NCBI GenBank assembly: GCA_964574395.1
Contig: CAZNNL010000050.1
Location: forward strand, 1-13,641
Origin: JAXGQD01 sp964574395
GTDB taxonomy: Bacteria; Bacillota; Clostridia; Saccharofermentanales; Fastidiosipilaceae
DNA: 13,641 bases
Direction: 5' to 3'
The position numbers were made by a program, and so were the translations under genes. This document shows positions 6,941-13,566 of the stretch, piece after piece (the first letter of the stretch is position 1; each line of letters starts with the position of its first letter). Below the pieces are notes generated by a model. The model did no database searches, was not told the DNA's origin, and worked only from the letters and a program-made list of their open reading frames with translations.

Positions 6941-7409
6941 GCTGGGGGGAGTTATCGATCTGGACAAAACTTGGGGTTGTATTAAATCCCAAAATCTGAG
7001 CTTGAGCTGGGGGAGTTACCGATCTGGACAAATTTTCAAGCAAAGCTAGTGGAAGGCTGGCGTGAACCTCCCCCGCCTGCAGATTTGTCCATTTAGGGGG
7101 TAGTTCTGGACAAATTTTCAAGCAAAGCTAGTGGAAGGCTNNNNNNNNNNNNNNNNNNNNNNNNNNNNNNNNNNNNNNNNNNNNNNNNNNNNNNNNNNNN
7201 NNNNNNNNNNNNNNNNNNNNNNNNNNNNNNNNNNNNNNNNTGTCCATTTAGGGGGTAGTTCTGGACAAATTTTCAAGCAAAGCTAGTGGAAGGCTGGCGT
7301 GAACCTCCCCCGCCTGCAGATTTGTCCATTTAGGGGGTAGTTCTGGACAAATTTTCAAGCAAAGCTAGTGGAAGGCTAGCGTGAACCTCCCCCGCCTGCA
7401 GATTTGTCC
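6941..7409. repeat. 82-bp tandem repeat array with a divergent leading part
   Basis: Unit starts (CTGGACAAA) fall at 7024, 7106, 7261 and 7343, giving an exact 82-bp period on both sides of the gap. The visible copies are identical except for a G-to-A change near 7378 and the end of the last unit. Divergent relatives of the unit edge start at 6941 and 7004. Each unit contains TGGACAAAT, GCAAAGCT, CCTCCCCC, ATTTGTCCA and GGGGG. ATTTGTCCA of one unit and TGGACAAAT of the next form a 9-bp stem with a 15-base loop. No coding sequence is supported in 6895-7616. Confidence 0.9.
7141..7240. other. Assembly gap (100 N) inside the tandem repeat
   Basis: A block of exactly 100 N interrupts the 82-bp array. 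The sequence stops at unit position 35 and resumes at unit position 63. The true missing length should therefore be 27 bases plus a multiple of 82, which 100 does not satisfy. The gap size is a placeholder. Confidence 0.97.
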
Positions 7410-7552
7410 GCTTAGAAAAGGACCTCCAAAAGAATCAACTAATATTTCCTATTAATTATGTTTTAGGACTTAGACCCTATGATTTATCTTTTACTTTTCT
7501 TGTGCTGATGTTAGAGAAATTTTAATTTATACTTCAAATGTCTGGATTCATT

Positions 7553-7581
7553 TTGCCCAAAGTTTTATTTCAAGATAAAAT
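7553..7581 (+). promoter_or_regulatory. Possible promoter of the ACT-domain gene
   Basis: TTGCCC (7553-7558), a 17-base spacer and TAAAAT (7576-7581) lie in AT-rich DNA and predict a start about 29 bases before the ATG at 7617. The -35 box matches consensus at only four positions. The rest of 7410-7552 shows nothing recognisable. Confidence 0.42.
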
Positions 7582-7616
7582 CGTTTAAGCACAAATACAT
7601 AATACAAGGAGCCAAC

Positions 7617-7997
7617 ATGAAAATCGAAGCCTTAAAACAAACGTTTTCAGTCTGCGAGTTACAGGATAATTCACAATTCAATCTTGATTATGACCTTTAT
7701 TTTCTTGGCAAAACAGACCAGGAAATCTCCTTGGTCTGCCCTACTTCACATGTACCTGAAAATGTCATAGCCAGAGAGGATGGTTGGCGCGCTTTCCGCA
7801 TCGTTGGCGTTTTGGACTTTTCACTTATTGGTATATTATCGAGGATTGCCACTTTGTTAGCTGAAAGCCAAATCGAAATTTTCGTTATTTCGACTTTTAA
7901 TACGGACTATATCCTCACAAAAGAAGAACAATTCGACGAAGCTTTATTAGTATTAGCACAGGCAGGCTACGATGTCGTTGCTACCAAGTCTGTGTGA
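7617..7997 (+). CDS. ACT-domain protein (CASTOR/ACT_7-like)
   Basis: A 126-residue soluble protein. The C-terminal half, from about residue 55 (GWRAFRIVGVLDFSLIGILSRIATLLAE...) to the end, has the pattern of an ACT small-molecule-binding domain: a strand, a helix starting at the GILS turn, then IFVISTFNTDYILT. It resembles stand-alone bacterial ACT proteins of the CASTOR/ACT_7 group, which bind amino acids or similar ligands. The exact ligand and role are unknown. ATG at 7617 is preceded by AAGGAG (7606-7611) at 5 bases. It stands alone, reading rightward between the repeat array and the convergent sucrose operon. Confidence 0.85.
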   Translation: MKIEALKQTFSVCELQDNSQFNLDYDLYFLGKTDQEISLVCPTSHVPENVIAREDGWRAFRIVGVLDFSLIGILSRIATLLAESQIEIFVISTFNTDYILTKEEQFDEALLVLAQAGYDVVATKSV

Positions 7998-8027
7998 TAA
8001 ATTATGCTCGTGGCAAAAACGCCAGCA

Positions 8028-8048
8028 CAACACGAGGCCGCCGTGTTG
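8028..8048. terminator. Hairpin between convergent genes
   Basis: CAACACG and CGTGTTG form a 7-bp perfect stem with a 7-base loop, midway between the rightward ACT gene and the leftward sucrose operon. GAACTTTT follows a few bases on in the plus direction, and GTTTTT follows about 8 bases on in the minus direction. It could act as a weak two-way terminator. U-tracts are not directly adjacent, so confidence is low. Confidence 0.38.
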
Positions 8049-8101
8049 GAGCGGAACTTTTGTCATTTCCAAGCCCGTTCGTCCCTAGGTCAAGCACCTC
8101 A

Positions 8102-8239
8102 CTAAACCATATTTTCCAAGTTTTTTGACAACTCGTAGCCGTGCTGCTCTTGACGCAGAGCCACCAAAAGATTGAGTACAATAGTGCTTTTGCGCATTTC
8201 TATAGTGAGGTTTTGAAGTAATTCTACTTTGTTTTCCAT
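8102..8239 (-). pseudogene. Truncated PadR-like regulator fragment
   Basis: A 45-residue open frame starts two codons after the scrB stop: scrB ends TAA, a second TAA follows, then ATG at 8239. The peptide begins MENKVELLQNLTIEM and contains LRQEQHGYELSKNLENM, the pattern of the first helices of PadR-family winged-helix regulators. The frame stops with TAG just where the recognition helix should begin. No PadR wing or C-terminal helix was recognised in the other minus-strand frames down to about 8000. There is no good ribosome site, so any translation would rely on coupling to scrB. It is probably the remnant of a PadR gene. A functional micro-protein is possible but unsupported. Confidence 0.6.
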
Positions 8240-8242
8240 TTA

Positions 8243-9745
8243 TTATTTTCCAAACATCCACAGACGAGCGTCTGCTGCGCTTTGAAATCTTATCTCACAG
8301 TGCTCAGCGGCAGGATAGAATCTAGTAGACATGACTGCTGCCCCTTCATTAATAAAAAATTCTAAAATTGAAGCATCAGCAATTACCCGCAACGATTGCA
8401 ACGAAAGAGATGACAAGTTCCGTGTCTTGCGTCCGCCTCCTGCTTCGCTAAGATGCGTCAAACTACAGCCATTTTCATCCCAAGCAAAACGTAAATCTTC
8501 CCCAATTTCAAAATAACCTGCATTTTCCTGAATCGCACTAAGCACAAAATCAAAACACAAACTATCTACAACAGTGCTTTGAATAGGGGCAGTAGCCACA
8601 TTAGCTTGCGCATCAAGAGTAAACAAAAGCTCTTGAGCACGCAGAGACAAAAGCTCCTCCGGCGGATTTTGGTACACTTTTCCCTCTTTCAAACTAAGCA
8701 CACGTGGTAAGCTAAGACAGTGTTGCCAAGCTCTAGCACATGTAGGGTTACTATATTCTTTGTCGCTATCCGGAACACCAGACCAGGCGATTAGCAGGCG
8801 TCTTTCATTTTCATCGGCAAAAGTCTGCGGAGCATAGAAATCAAAGCCATAATCCCATTCAACAAAGGTCGACGCATCTAACTCTAGAACCTGACGTGCG
8901 TCTGCTCCAGTCTGCCCTGCCACACGTACCACGTCAGGTTCCAGCAAAAAGTAGCCACTTTGATAAACATTTTGAAACTTGTCTAAGCCACGTTCAAGAC
9001 CTTGCGGGGAGATCGATAAGACATACCATTCTTTGCCCGCCTCATCCACCAGAGGAAAAATGTCCGGACATTCCCACATGTAGCCAAAGCCATCTACAGC
9101 ACGTATTTCCTGCAGCAAATTCCACTGCGCTAGATCATCACTAAAATAATGCAAGACTGCACCATGGCTAGCCCTAGACCGCGCACCAAGCACCATGTGA
9201 TAGCCATCCGTTTCTTTCCAAACTTTCGGATCACGTATATGACAACTGTAGTCATCTGGATAATCTTCATTCTTTAAAATGACTTCCTTAGTACCTAAGC
9301 TCAAATCTCTAAGTAGCGGGACACGCAGAGTCGCAGAACCACGACCTGCATTGATGTAGTCATAGTCTCCATCAAACTTGACATTGCCAGTATAAAAAAG
9401 CCAGGCTTCCTCGCCTTCAATAAATGCACTACCCGAATAAACGCCATGGCAGTCATAGGGACTATCGGGCAAGAGAGGTGCCCCCTCATAATGCCAGTGC
9501 AATAAATCTTCCGAGCTGTAATGGCCCCAGAGCTTTAAGTCACTTCCGTCTACACCATATGGTGCGTATTGAAAAAAAGCTTGGTAGCGCCCCTGAAAAT
9601 AACAGAGTCCGTTGGGATCGTTGAGCCAGCCGACGGGTGGCATGATGTGAAAACGCATGCGCCACGAATCAACAACGTTCTTAGACAAATAGGCTGTTTC
9701 CAGACGAAGTCTTTCTTGTTCGAGCAGTTTAGCTAAGGCATTCAT
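8243..9745 (-). CDS. scrB: GH32 sucrose-6-phosphate hydrolase
   Basis: A 500-residue cytoplasmic glycoside hydrolase family 32 enzyme that splits sucrose-6-phosphate into glucose-6-phosphate and fructose. The catalytic signatures are intact: WLNDPNG at 40-46 (nucleophile Asp43), RDP at 171-173 (transition-state Asp172) and WECPD at 224-228 (acid/base Glu225). A five-bladed propeller (about 30-345) is followed by the C-terminal beta-sandwich. No signal peptide is seen, which fits action on PTS-imported sugar. ATG at 9745 has AGGAG (9753-9757) 7 bases upstream. It follows scrA in one leftward operon. The scrB rather than extracellular invertase assignment rests on the scrA neighbour and the intracellular location. 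Confidence 0.94.
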   Translation of the reverse strand: MNALAKLLEQERLRLETAYLSKNVVDSWRMRFHIMPPVGWLNDPNGLCYFQGRYQAFFQYAPYGVDGSDLKLWGHYSSEDLLHWHYEGAPLLPDSPYDCHGVYSGSAFIEGEEAWLFYTGNVKFDGDYDYINAGRGSATLRVPLLRDLSLGTKEVILKNEDYPDDYSCHIRDPKVWKETDGYHMVLGARSRASHGAVLHYFSDDLAQWNLLQEIRAVDGFGYMWECPDIFPLVDEAGKEWYVLSISPQGLERGLDKFQNVYQSGYFLLEPDVVRVAGQTGADARQVLELDASTFVEWDYGFDFYAPQTFADENERRLLIAWSGVPDSDKEYSNPTCARAWQHCLSLPRVLSLKEGKVYQNPPEELLSLRAQELLFTLDAQANVATAPIQSTVVDSLCFDFVLSAIQENAGYFEIGEDLRFAWDENGCSLTHLSEAGGGRKTRNLSSLSLQSLRVIADASILEFFINEGAAVMSTRFYPAAEHCEIRFQSAADARLWMFGK

Positions 9746-9767
9746 TTGTGCACTCCTGTTTGTGAGG

Positions 9768-9802
9768 GCTTGGTTTTGCCATTATTATTGGCAAAACCAA
9801 AC
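9768..9802 (-). promoter_or_regulatory. Perfect hairpin between scrA and scrB
   Basis: TTGGTTTTGCCA (9770-9781) and TGGCAAAACCAA (9789-9800) are perfect 12-bp inverted copies around a 7-base loop. On the minus strand the stem extends by one G-U and one G-C pair. It begins about 6 bases after the scrA stop and ends before the scrB ribosome site. No U-tract follows, so it looks like an mRNA stability or processing element rather than a terminator. Confidence 0.6.
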
Positions 9803-9807
9803 ACAAT

Positions 9808-11169
9808 TTAATCTTTATAAAGTACCCATGACACTATAAAAGCCGTCGCAATTGAAGCGAGCATCACCAGTGCATACTGCAAGGTGTATGAAGTTGTGAT
9901 TAAGAAACCAAAGACACCAGTTACACCATAAGCAGTCGCACCAATACCTGTAATTCCCGCCAGGAGTCCACCAACCAAACCACCAATACAACCTGCAATA
10001 AAGGGCTTGCTGTAACGTAAGTTAACACCAAAAATAGCAGGTTCAGTAATCCCCAAGAATGCGGACAAAGAGGCTGGCAAAGCAAGCGCTTTAATCTTTT
10101 GTTTCTTTGTTTTTAGCGCTACCGCCAATGCAGCCGCACCTTGACCCACATTAGCAGCCGTAGCAATCGGCATCCAAATATTTAAGCCACCAGCACTGAG
10201 CAAGCCCGCTTCAATCGCGTTATACATATGGTGCACACCTGCGACAACTGTAGGCGCATAGAGCGCACCCGTCAACGCAGCGCCAATACCAAAGGGTAGA
10301 GCAATGAGCAATTTTGCACCATCCAGCACGAGCGTTTCAGCATAAGAAAAAACGGGACCAATAACAGTCAAAGTGATATAACCAGTAAGCAAAACAGTCA
10401 CCAAAGGTGTAACGAAGAGGTCAATAATTTCAGGTACAATCTTGTGAAGTTTCTTTTCCAGTGTCGACATCAGCCAAACAGCGATTACCACTGGAATGAC
10501 GTGCCCTTGATAGCCAACCAGCGGTACCTCAAACAAACCGAACCAAGCAGAGACCATAGGCACTGATTCCGCGCTAGCCACTGCCCAAGCATTCATCAGG
10601 TTAGGATGAATCATAATCATACCGATAACAGCGCCAAGGAATAAGTTTCCGCCAAAGGTCTTAGCGGCACTAACGGCAATTAATATTGGCAAAAACACAA
10701 ATGCCGCATTACTGAACAGAGAAAGTATCGAAAAAAGTCCTGAATCGCCGAGACTTGGGATCGCTTTGCCAAGACCTTCCAATAGCCCCATCATCAGGCC
10801 CGAAGCAACAATCGCTGGGATAATAGGAACGAAAATATCGCCAAGTGTTTTTATCGCACGCTTGAATGGACTTTGTTTGGCTGCGGCAGCTTGCTTGACC
10901 TCTTCTTTTGTTCCTTCAGCGACACCACTCTCATTAGTGAACGCATCATAGACCTTGTTAACAACACCTGTTCCAAAAATAATTTGAAGCTGTCCGGCTG
11001 AACTAAAAACGCCTTTTACTCCTTCAATATTTTCAACGGCTTCTTGATCCATCTTCTCATTGTCGGCGATAACCAGACGAAGACGTGTCGCACAATGTGC
11101 GGAAGAGACGATATTGCTTCGTCCACCTACTTTTTCGATTACTTCATGCGCAATTCTTTGATAGTCCAT
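9808..11169 (-). CDS. scrA: Sucrose PTS transporter EIIBC
   Basis: A 453-residue phosphotransferase permease that imports and phosphorylates sucrose. Residues 1-80 form the EIIB domain with the phosphorylated Cys26 in HCATRLR. A charged linker (83-100) leads to the EIIC membrane domain (about 105-453) with HHMYNAIEAGLL (313-324) and the signature GITEPAIFGVNLR (373-385), typical of the glucose/sucrose superfamily. No EIIA domain is attached, so it must take phosphate from an EIIA encoded elsewhere. ATG at 11169 has AGGAGG (11174-11179) 4 bases upstream. Sucrose specificity is inferred from family resemblance and from the scrB and scrR neighbours; trehalose EIIBC is the main alternative. Confidence 0.92.
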   Translation of the reverse strand: MDYQRIAHEVIEKVGGRSNIVSSAHCATRLRLVIADNEKMDQEAVENIEGVKGVFSSAGQLQIIFGTGVVNKVYDAFTNESGVAEGTKEEVKQAAAAKQSPFKRAIKTLGDIFVPIIPAIVASGLMMGLLEGLGKAIPSLGDSGLFSILSLFSNAAFVFLPILIAVSAAKTFGGNLFLGAVIGMIMIHPNLMNAWAVASAESVPMVSAWFGLFEVPLVGYQGHVIPVVIAVWLMSTLEKKLHKIVPEIIDLFVTPLVTVLLTGYITLTVIGPVFSYAETLVLDGAKLLIALPFGIGAALTGALYAPTVVAGVHHMYNAIEAGLLSAGGLNIWMPIATAANVGQGAAALAVALKTKKQKIKALALPASLSAFLGITEPAIFGVNLRYSKPFIAGCIGGLVGGLLAGITGIGATAYGVTGVFGFLITTSYTLQYALVMLASIATAFIVSWVLYKD

Positions 11170-11200
11170 GCTTCCTCCTAGATTGGGGATTTTAGATATT

Positions 11201-11217
11201 GCATGTAATCGATACCA
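11201..11217 (+). promoter_or_regulatory. Promoter-distal operator copy for scrA
   Basis: GCATGTAATCGATACCA matches the inverted sequence at 11270-11286 at 15 of 17 positions. It contains the palindromic core ATCGAT, and TGTAATCGATACCA is symmetric at 10 of 14 positions. It lies in the scrA leader between the predicted transcription start and the ribosome site. It is a likely binding site for the LacI-type regulator encoded upstream (inference). Confidence 0.55.
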
Positions 11218-11241
11218 TGCTCTTATATTCGTTATTTTGTT

Positions 11242-11264
11242 AAATACATGTTTTTGATGTATTT
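11242..11264. repeat. 8-bp inverted repeat between the two operators
   Basis: AAATACAT and ATGTATTT are perfect inverted arms around a 7-base spacer, lying between the two operator copies in the scrA leader. In the plus direction a run of T follows, but no rightward gene precedes it. In the scrA mRNA it could form an AU-rich hairpin. Its function is unknown. Confidence 0.4.
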
Positions 11265-11269
11265 TTTTG

Positions 11270-11286
11270 TGGTATCAATTTCATGC
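11270..11286 (-). promoter_or_regulatory. Promoter-proximal operator copy for scrA
   Basis: Read on the minus strand, GCATGAAATTGATACCA is an inverted copy of 11201-11217 (15 of 17). It begins within a few bases of the predicted scrA start near 11288. A bound repressor would block initiation or early elongation. The two copies are about 69 bp apart centre to centre, compatible with cooperative binding or looping. Confidence 0.58.
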
Positions 11287-11294
11287 CTTCTTGA

Positions 11295-11323
11295 TTTATA
11301 CTCGCTTTCTTTTTGTTTGTAAA
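11295..11323 (-). promoter_or_regulatory. Promoter of the scrA-scrB operon
   Basis: Leftward TTTACA (11318-11323), a 17-base spacer and TATAAA (11295-11300) each match consensus at five of six positions. The predicted start is near 11288, leaving a leader of about 118 bases to the scrA ATG. The remaining bases up to the scrR stop (11324-11543) are AT-rich and hold no recognised gene. The 9-mer ACGTTTCAA at 11475-11483 is also found in the operator at 4300. Confidence 0.65.
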
Positions 11324-11543
11324 TAGCTTGAATAATTTTTGTTTAATATCTATTAAATTACTGCAAATTTTTATGCAATATAGCAAAATTACGCCGAAGA
11401 ATCAGACTCTGAAATTGCAAATAGTAAGCTACATCAAACTCCACTTTGACATAGCGGATTATTTGTTACGGAGAACGTTTCAAAGTTCGTGAAAATCACT
11501 TAATTAACGCAAACCCTTGTTCTTCGTTACGGAAGCACCTAAA

Positions 11544-12521
11544 CTAACGTGTAGAACCTTTATAGCTTATCTTATAAGCAATTTTTATTTCTTTTTTGCT
11601 GGCGTTTTCATCAACGATGGATTGAAGTAAGAGTTCTGCTGCCACTTGGCCGCTCTCTTCGTAAGGAAAAGCAATAGAGGTGATAGTAGGGTTAGCCACA
11701 TCGGATATGAAGGTGTCTCCTACACCAGCAAGTTGAATGTCATGGGGGATGGTTTTGCCAATAGAATGAAGATGCTGTAGCGCACCAACCGCCATATTGT
11801 CGGTCGCACAAAAAAGTGTATCGATATCCGGGTGAGCCTCAAATAATCTGGAGCAAGCTTCACGTGCAGCATGAAGGTCGAAGCGCGCCTCTTCAAAAAA
11901 TACCTTTTCACTTTTCCCAAGCTCCCGCAGCGCATCCCAATAAGCTCTCCGCCTATCTGAACCAGCCGCTTGATCAGCCTCAGTCGCGGCAATCATGGCA
12001 AAAACCTTTCCATTCTGCGCGAGCTTAGAAGCCAAGGCATACACAGCCTCATAGTTGTCGTGATAAACAGAATTTACACCGAGCATCCTCTGCCCTAGCA
12101 AAACAAATGGCACATCTAGATTCTTAATACGTTGCTTATGTTTTGCCGAAAGCACTGTACCAATCAAAATAACACCATCGACCTGCTTGTTGCGAAATAA
12201 ATCAAGAAATTTAAGTTCCTCTCGCTCATCATTTTCCGTATCACCCAAAACAAGCAAATACTTTTCTTGCGTGAGGACTCTATTAATCCCCGCCACCATA
12301 CGGCTAACCGTTTCTGAATTTATTTTGGGGATGATAACGCCAATCGTCCGTGTCTGTTTGGTGCGCAGCATTTGGGCATGCGGTGAAGGCGAAAACCCTG
12401 TTTCTTCAACAATGCGCCGAATAATCTGTTTTTTTTCTTCACTGACATAGCCTTGATTAAAATAACGTGAAACCGTTGCCGTTGAAACACCGGCAAGTTT
12501 GGCAATTTCACTAATTGTCAT
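11544..12521 (-). CDS. scrR: LacI-family sucrose operon repressor (ScrR-like)
   Basis: A 325-residue LacI-family repressor of standard length. The helix-turn-helix is at the N-terminus (TISEIAKLAGV, recognition helix TATVSRYFN), followed by the hinge (about 45-60) and a periplasmic-binding-type sensor domain (TIGVIIPKI onward, with DTLFCATDNMAVGAL near the dimer core). The frame opens at GTG 12530, but that codon is part of the ribosome binding site. ATG at 12521 lies 8-9 bases downstream of it and gives the usual N-terminus MTISEIAK. It lies upstream of and parallel to scrA, separated by 374 bases with a separate scrA promoter. Control of scrAB by sucrose-6-phosphate or fructose is inferred from context. 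Confidence 0.88.
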   Translation of the reverse strand: MTISEIAKLAGVSTATVSRYFNQGYVSEEKKQIIRRIVEETGFSPSPHAQMLRTKQTRTIGVIIPKINSETVSRMVAGINRVLTQEKYLLVLGDTENDEREELKFLDLFRNKQVDGVILIGTVLSAKHKQRIKNLDVPFVLLGQRMLGVNSVYHDNYEAVYALASKLAQNGKVFAMIAATEADQAAGSDRRRAYWDALRELGKSEKVFFEEARFDLHAAREACSRLFEAHPDIDTLFCATDNMAVGALQHLHSIGKTIPHDIQLAGVGDTFISDVANPTITSIAFPYEESGQVAAELLLQSIVDENASKKEIKIAYKISYKGSTR

Positions 12522-12527
12522 GCGCTG

Positions 12528-12535
12528 CACCTCCT
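12528..12535 (-). promoter_or_regulatory. Start-deciding ribosome binding site of scrR
   Basis: The minus strand reads AGGAGGTG here, a near-complete Shine-Dalgarno sequence. The in-frame GTG that would give a three-residue extension is its last three bases and cannot be used with it. The ATG at 12521 is therefore the real start. Confidence 0.8.
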
Positions 12536-12654
12536 ATTTTGCTTATCATACCGTTTTGTAGGTGGATTGTCTTTGTCCGTATTTGTCTATTCTGTATCAG
12601 ACTCAGCATGTGTAACAATTCAGAGGTCTATACAAGTGTTTCGAGTCAACGATT

Positions 12655-12902
12655 CAGTCGGGGGAGGTTTAGTTGGAGGGTGGCTGTGGGTTGCGAATGT
12701 TGGAGCGCAATTTTTGTCAATTTCGCTAACTGTCCGCCCCACACGGACAGTTTTGCGATTTTGTTCGCGACACTAAAAAGCGACTGGACAAATACTCGAG
12801 CTTTGCACAAATTATTGGTAAAAAGTAGCCATTTAAATCGAATTATGGACAAAAATCATGAGCTTTGCACCGTTTTTCGTGCAAAGCTCGAGTTTTTGTC
12901 CA
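12655..12902. repeat. Palindromic repeats related to the 82-bp array
   Basis: This gene-free stretch upstream of scrR holds four related pieces. CAGTCGGGGGAGGTT (12655-12669) matches the reverse complement of an 82-bp-unit segment at 14 of 15 positions. AACTGTCCG/CGGACAGTT (12728-12752) is a 9-bp hairpin. A 24-base copy beginning TGGACAAATACTCGAG lies at 12785-12808. Finally, 12846-12870 pairs with 12879-12902 as two perfect 10-bp blocks around a small internal loop. The last arm, inverted, differs from the copy at 12785 at one base. The 12846-12902 hairpin could also end transcription of the leftward gene remnant next to it. No clear scrR promoter was found in 12536-12654. Confidence 0.7.
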
Positions 12903-12924
12903 AGACAGGGTCAGCAGAACCATT

Positions 12925-13419
12925 TCAGCACTTCGATACTGTCCTTATTTGTAAATTATGTAAGCGCTCCAAAATCGTCGTACTGAGGTGCACTTCCGAA
13001 AATGATTTATGCCTCTTGACCTTAAAAATCGCCCTTCCTCCCTCCATCCCTGCAAGGTTGAGCAAACAAAATTGGCAGACCTCTGAATACTTACCAGCAT
13101 GCTTATTTTCCAATGCAAGATATTCCTGATTCAATTCGTCACGCAGCGAGTGACCATTTGGAAATGCCAGAAAAAACTGTCGCATATATTTCAAATTTGT
13201 AACGGTGAATCCCTTTCCGAATTCTTTTGTCATTCGCTTTGATAGCTCTTTGAGCAGACCGACACCATATTCCGCCTTTTCACCCCCACCTTGTTCATCA
13301 ATGATTTTTTTACCAATATTCCAATAGGCTTCTACCATTGCAAAGTTTGCCGTTTGATAAACCTTGTTTCTGGCACTAATCAAAATAAGTTTGATGTCGC
13401 GATAGAGATTATCATTCAT
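12925..13419 (-). pseudogene. Truncated DUF1016 (YhcG-type) nuclease gene
   Basis: A 164-residue frame. Residues 1-96 match the N-terminal domain of DUF1016 proteins, with AYWNIGKKIIDEQGG, YGVGLLKELS and LKYMRQFFLAFPNGH. Full-length family members are roughly 330-370 residues and end in a PD-(D/E)XK nuclease-like domain. Here the resemblance stops abruptly after SLRDEL, about residue 96, and the remaining 68 residues look unrelated. The continuation usual for the family (SWTHYRLL type) and the nuclease domain are missing. No rest of the gene was recognised in other frames to the left. The start is ATG at 13419 with AAGGAG (13429-13434) 9 bases upstream; the frame also opens at 13473 without such support. 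A deletion or insertion at about 13130 is likely, and the gene is probably non-functional. Confidence 0.7.
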
Positions 13420-13566
13420 ACAAGCTGTCTCCTTCATATTTCTTGCCAATAATGAACATATGACATTGTACATCGCTTACCATCTTTCCGTGACAGTAAA
13501 AGCACAACCATCTGCCAAGATGCGCACCCACTTAAGCTAGTCACACCTCAGTGTTGGCGCCCTGTA

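Noticed and set aside
6891..7121. Leftward 76-residue open frame over the G-rich and repeat DNA
   Set aside because: It is Pro/Thr-rich low-complexity translation of the repeat region, with no ribosome site and no family resemblance.
7024..7409. Tandem repeats as a CRISPR array
   Set aside because: The whole 82-bp unit is conserved, with no variable spacers, and no cas genes are present.
12957..12971. CcpA cre-like sequence ATGTAAGCGCTCCAA
   Set aside because: It misses a conserved C, lies inside the degraded gene tail, and is not near a promoter.
12618..13088. 12-bp exact inverted repeat ATTCAGAGGTCT (12618-12629 and 13077-13088), possibly ends of an insertion element
   Set aside because: Several exact 12-mers are expected by chance in a window of this size. 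There is no transposase or target duplication, and the right copy does not coincide with the DUF1016 breakpoint near 13130.
12515..13129. Rightward 204-residue open frame upstream of scrR
   Set aside because: It overlaps the palindromic repeats and, on the opposite strand, the DUF1016 remnant. It has no recognisable domain or ribosome site.
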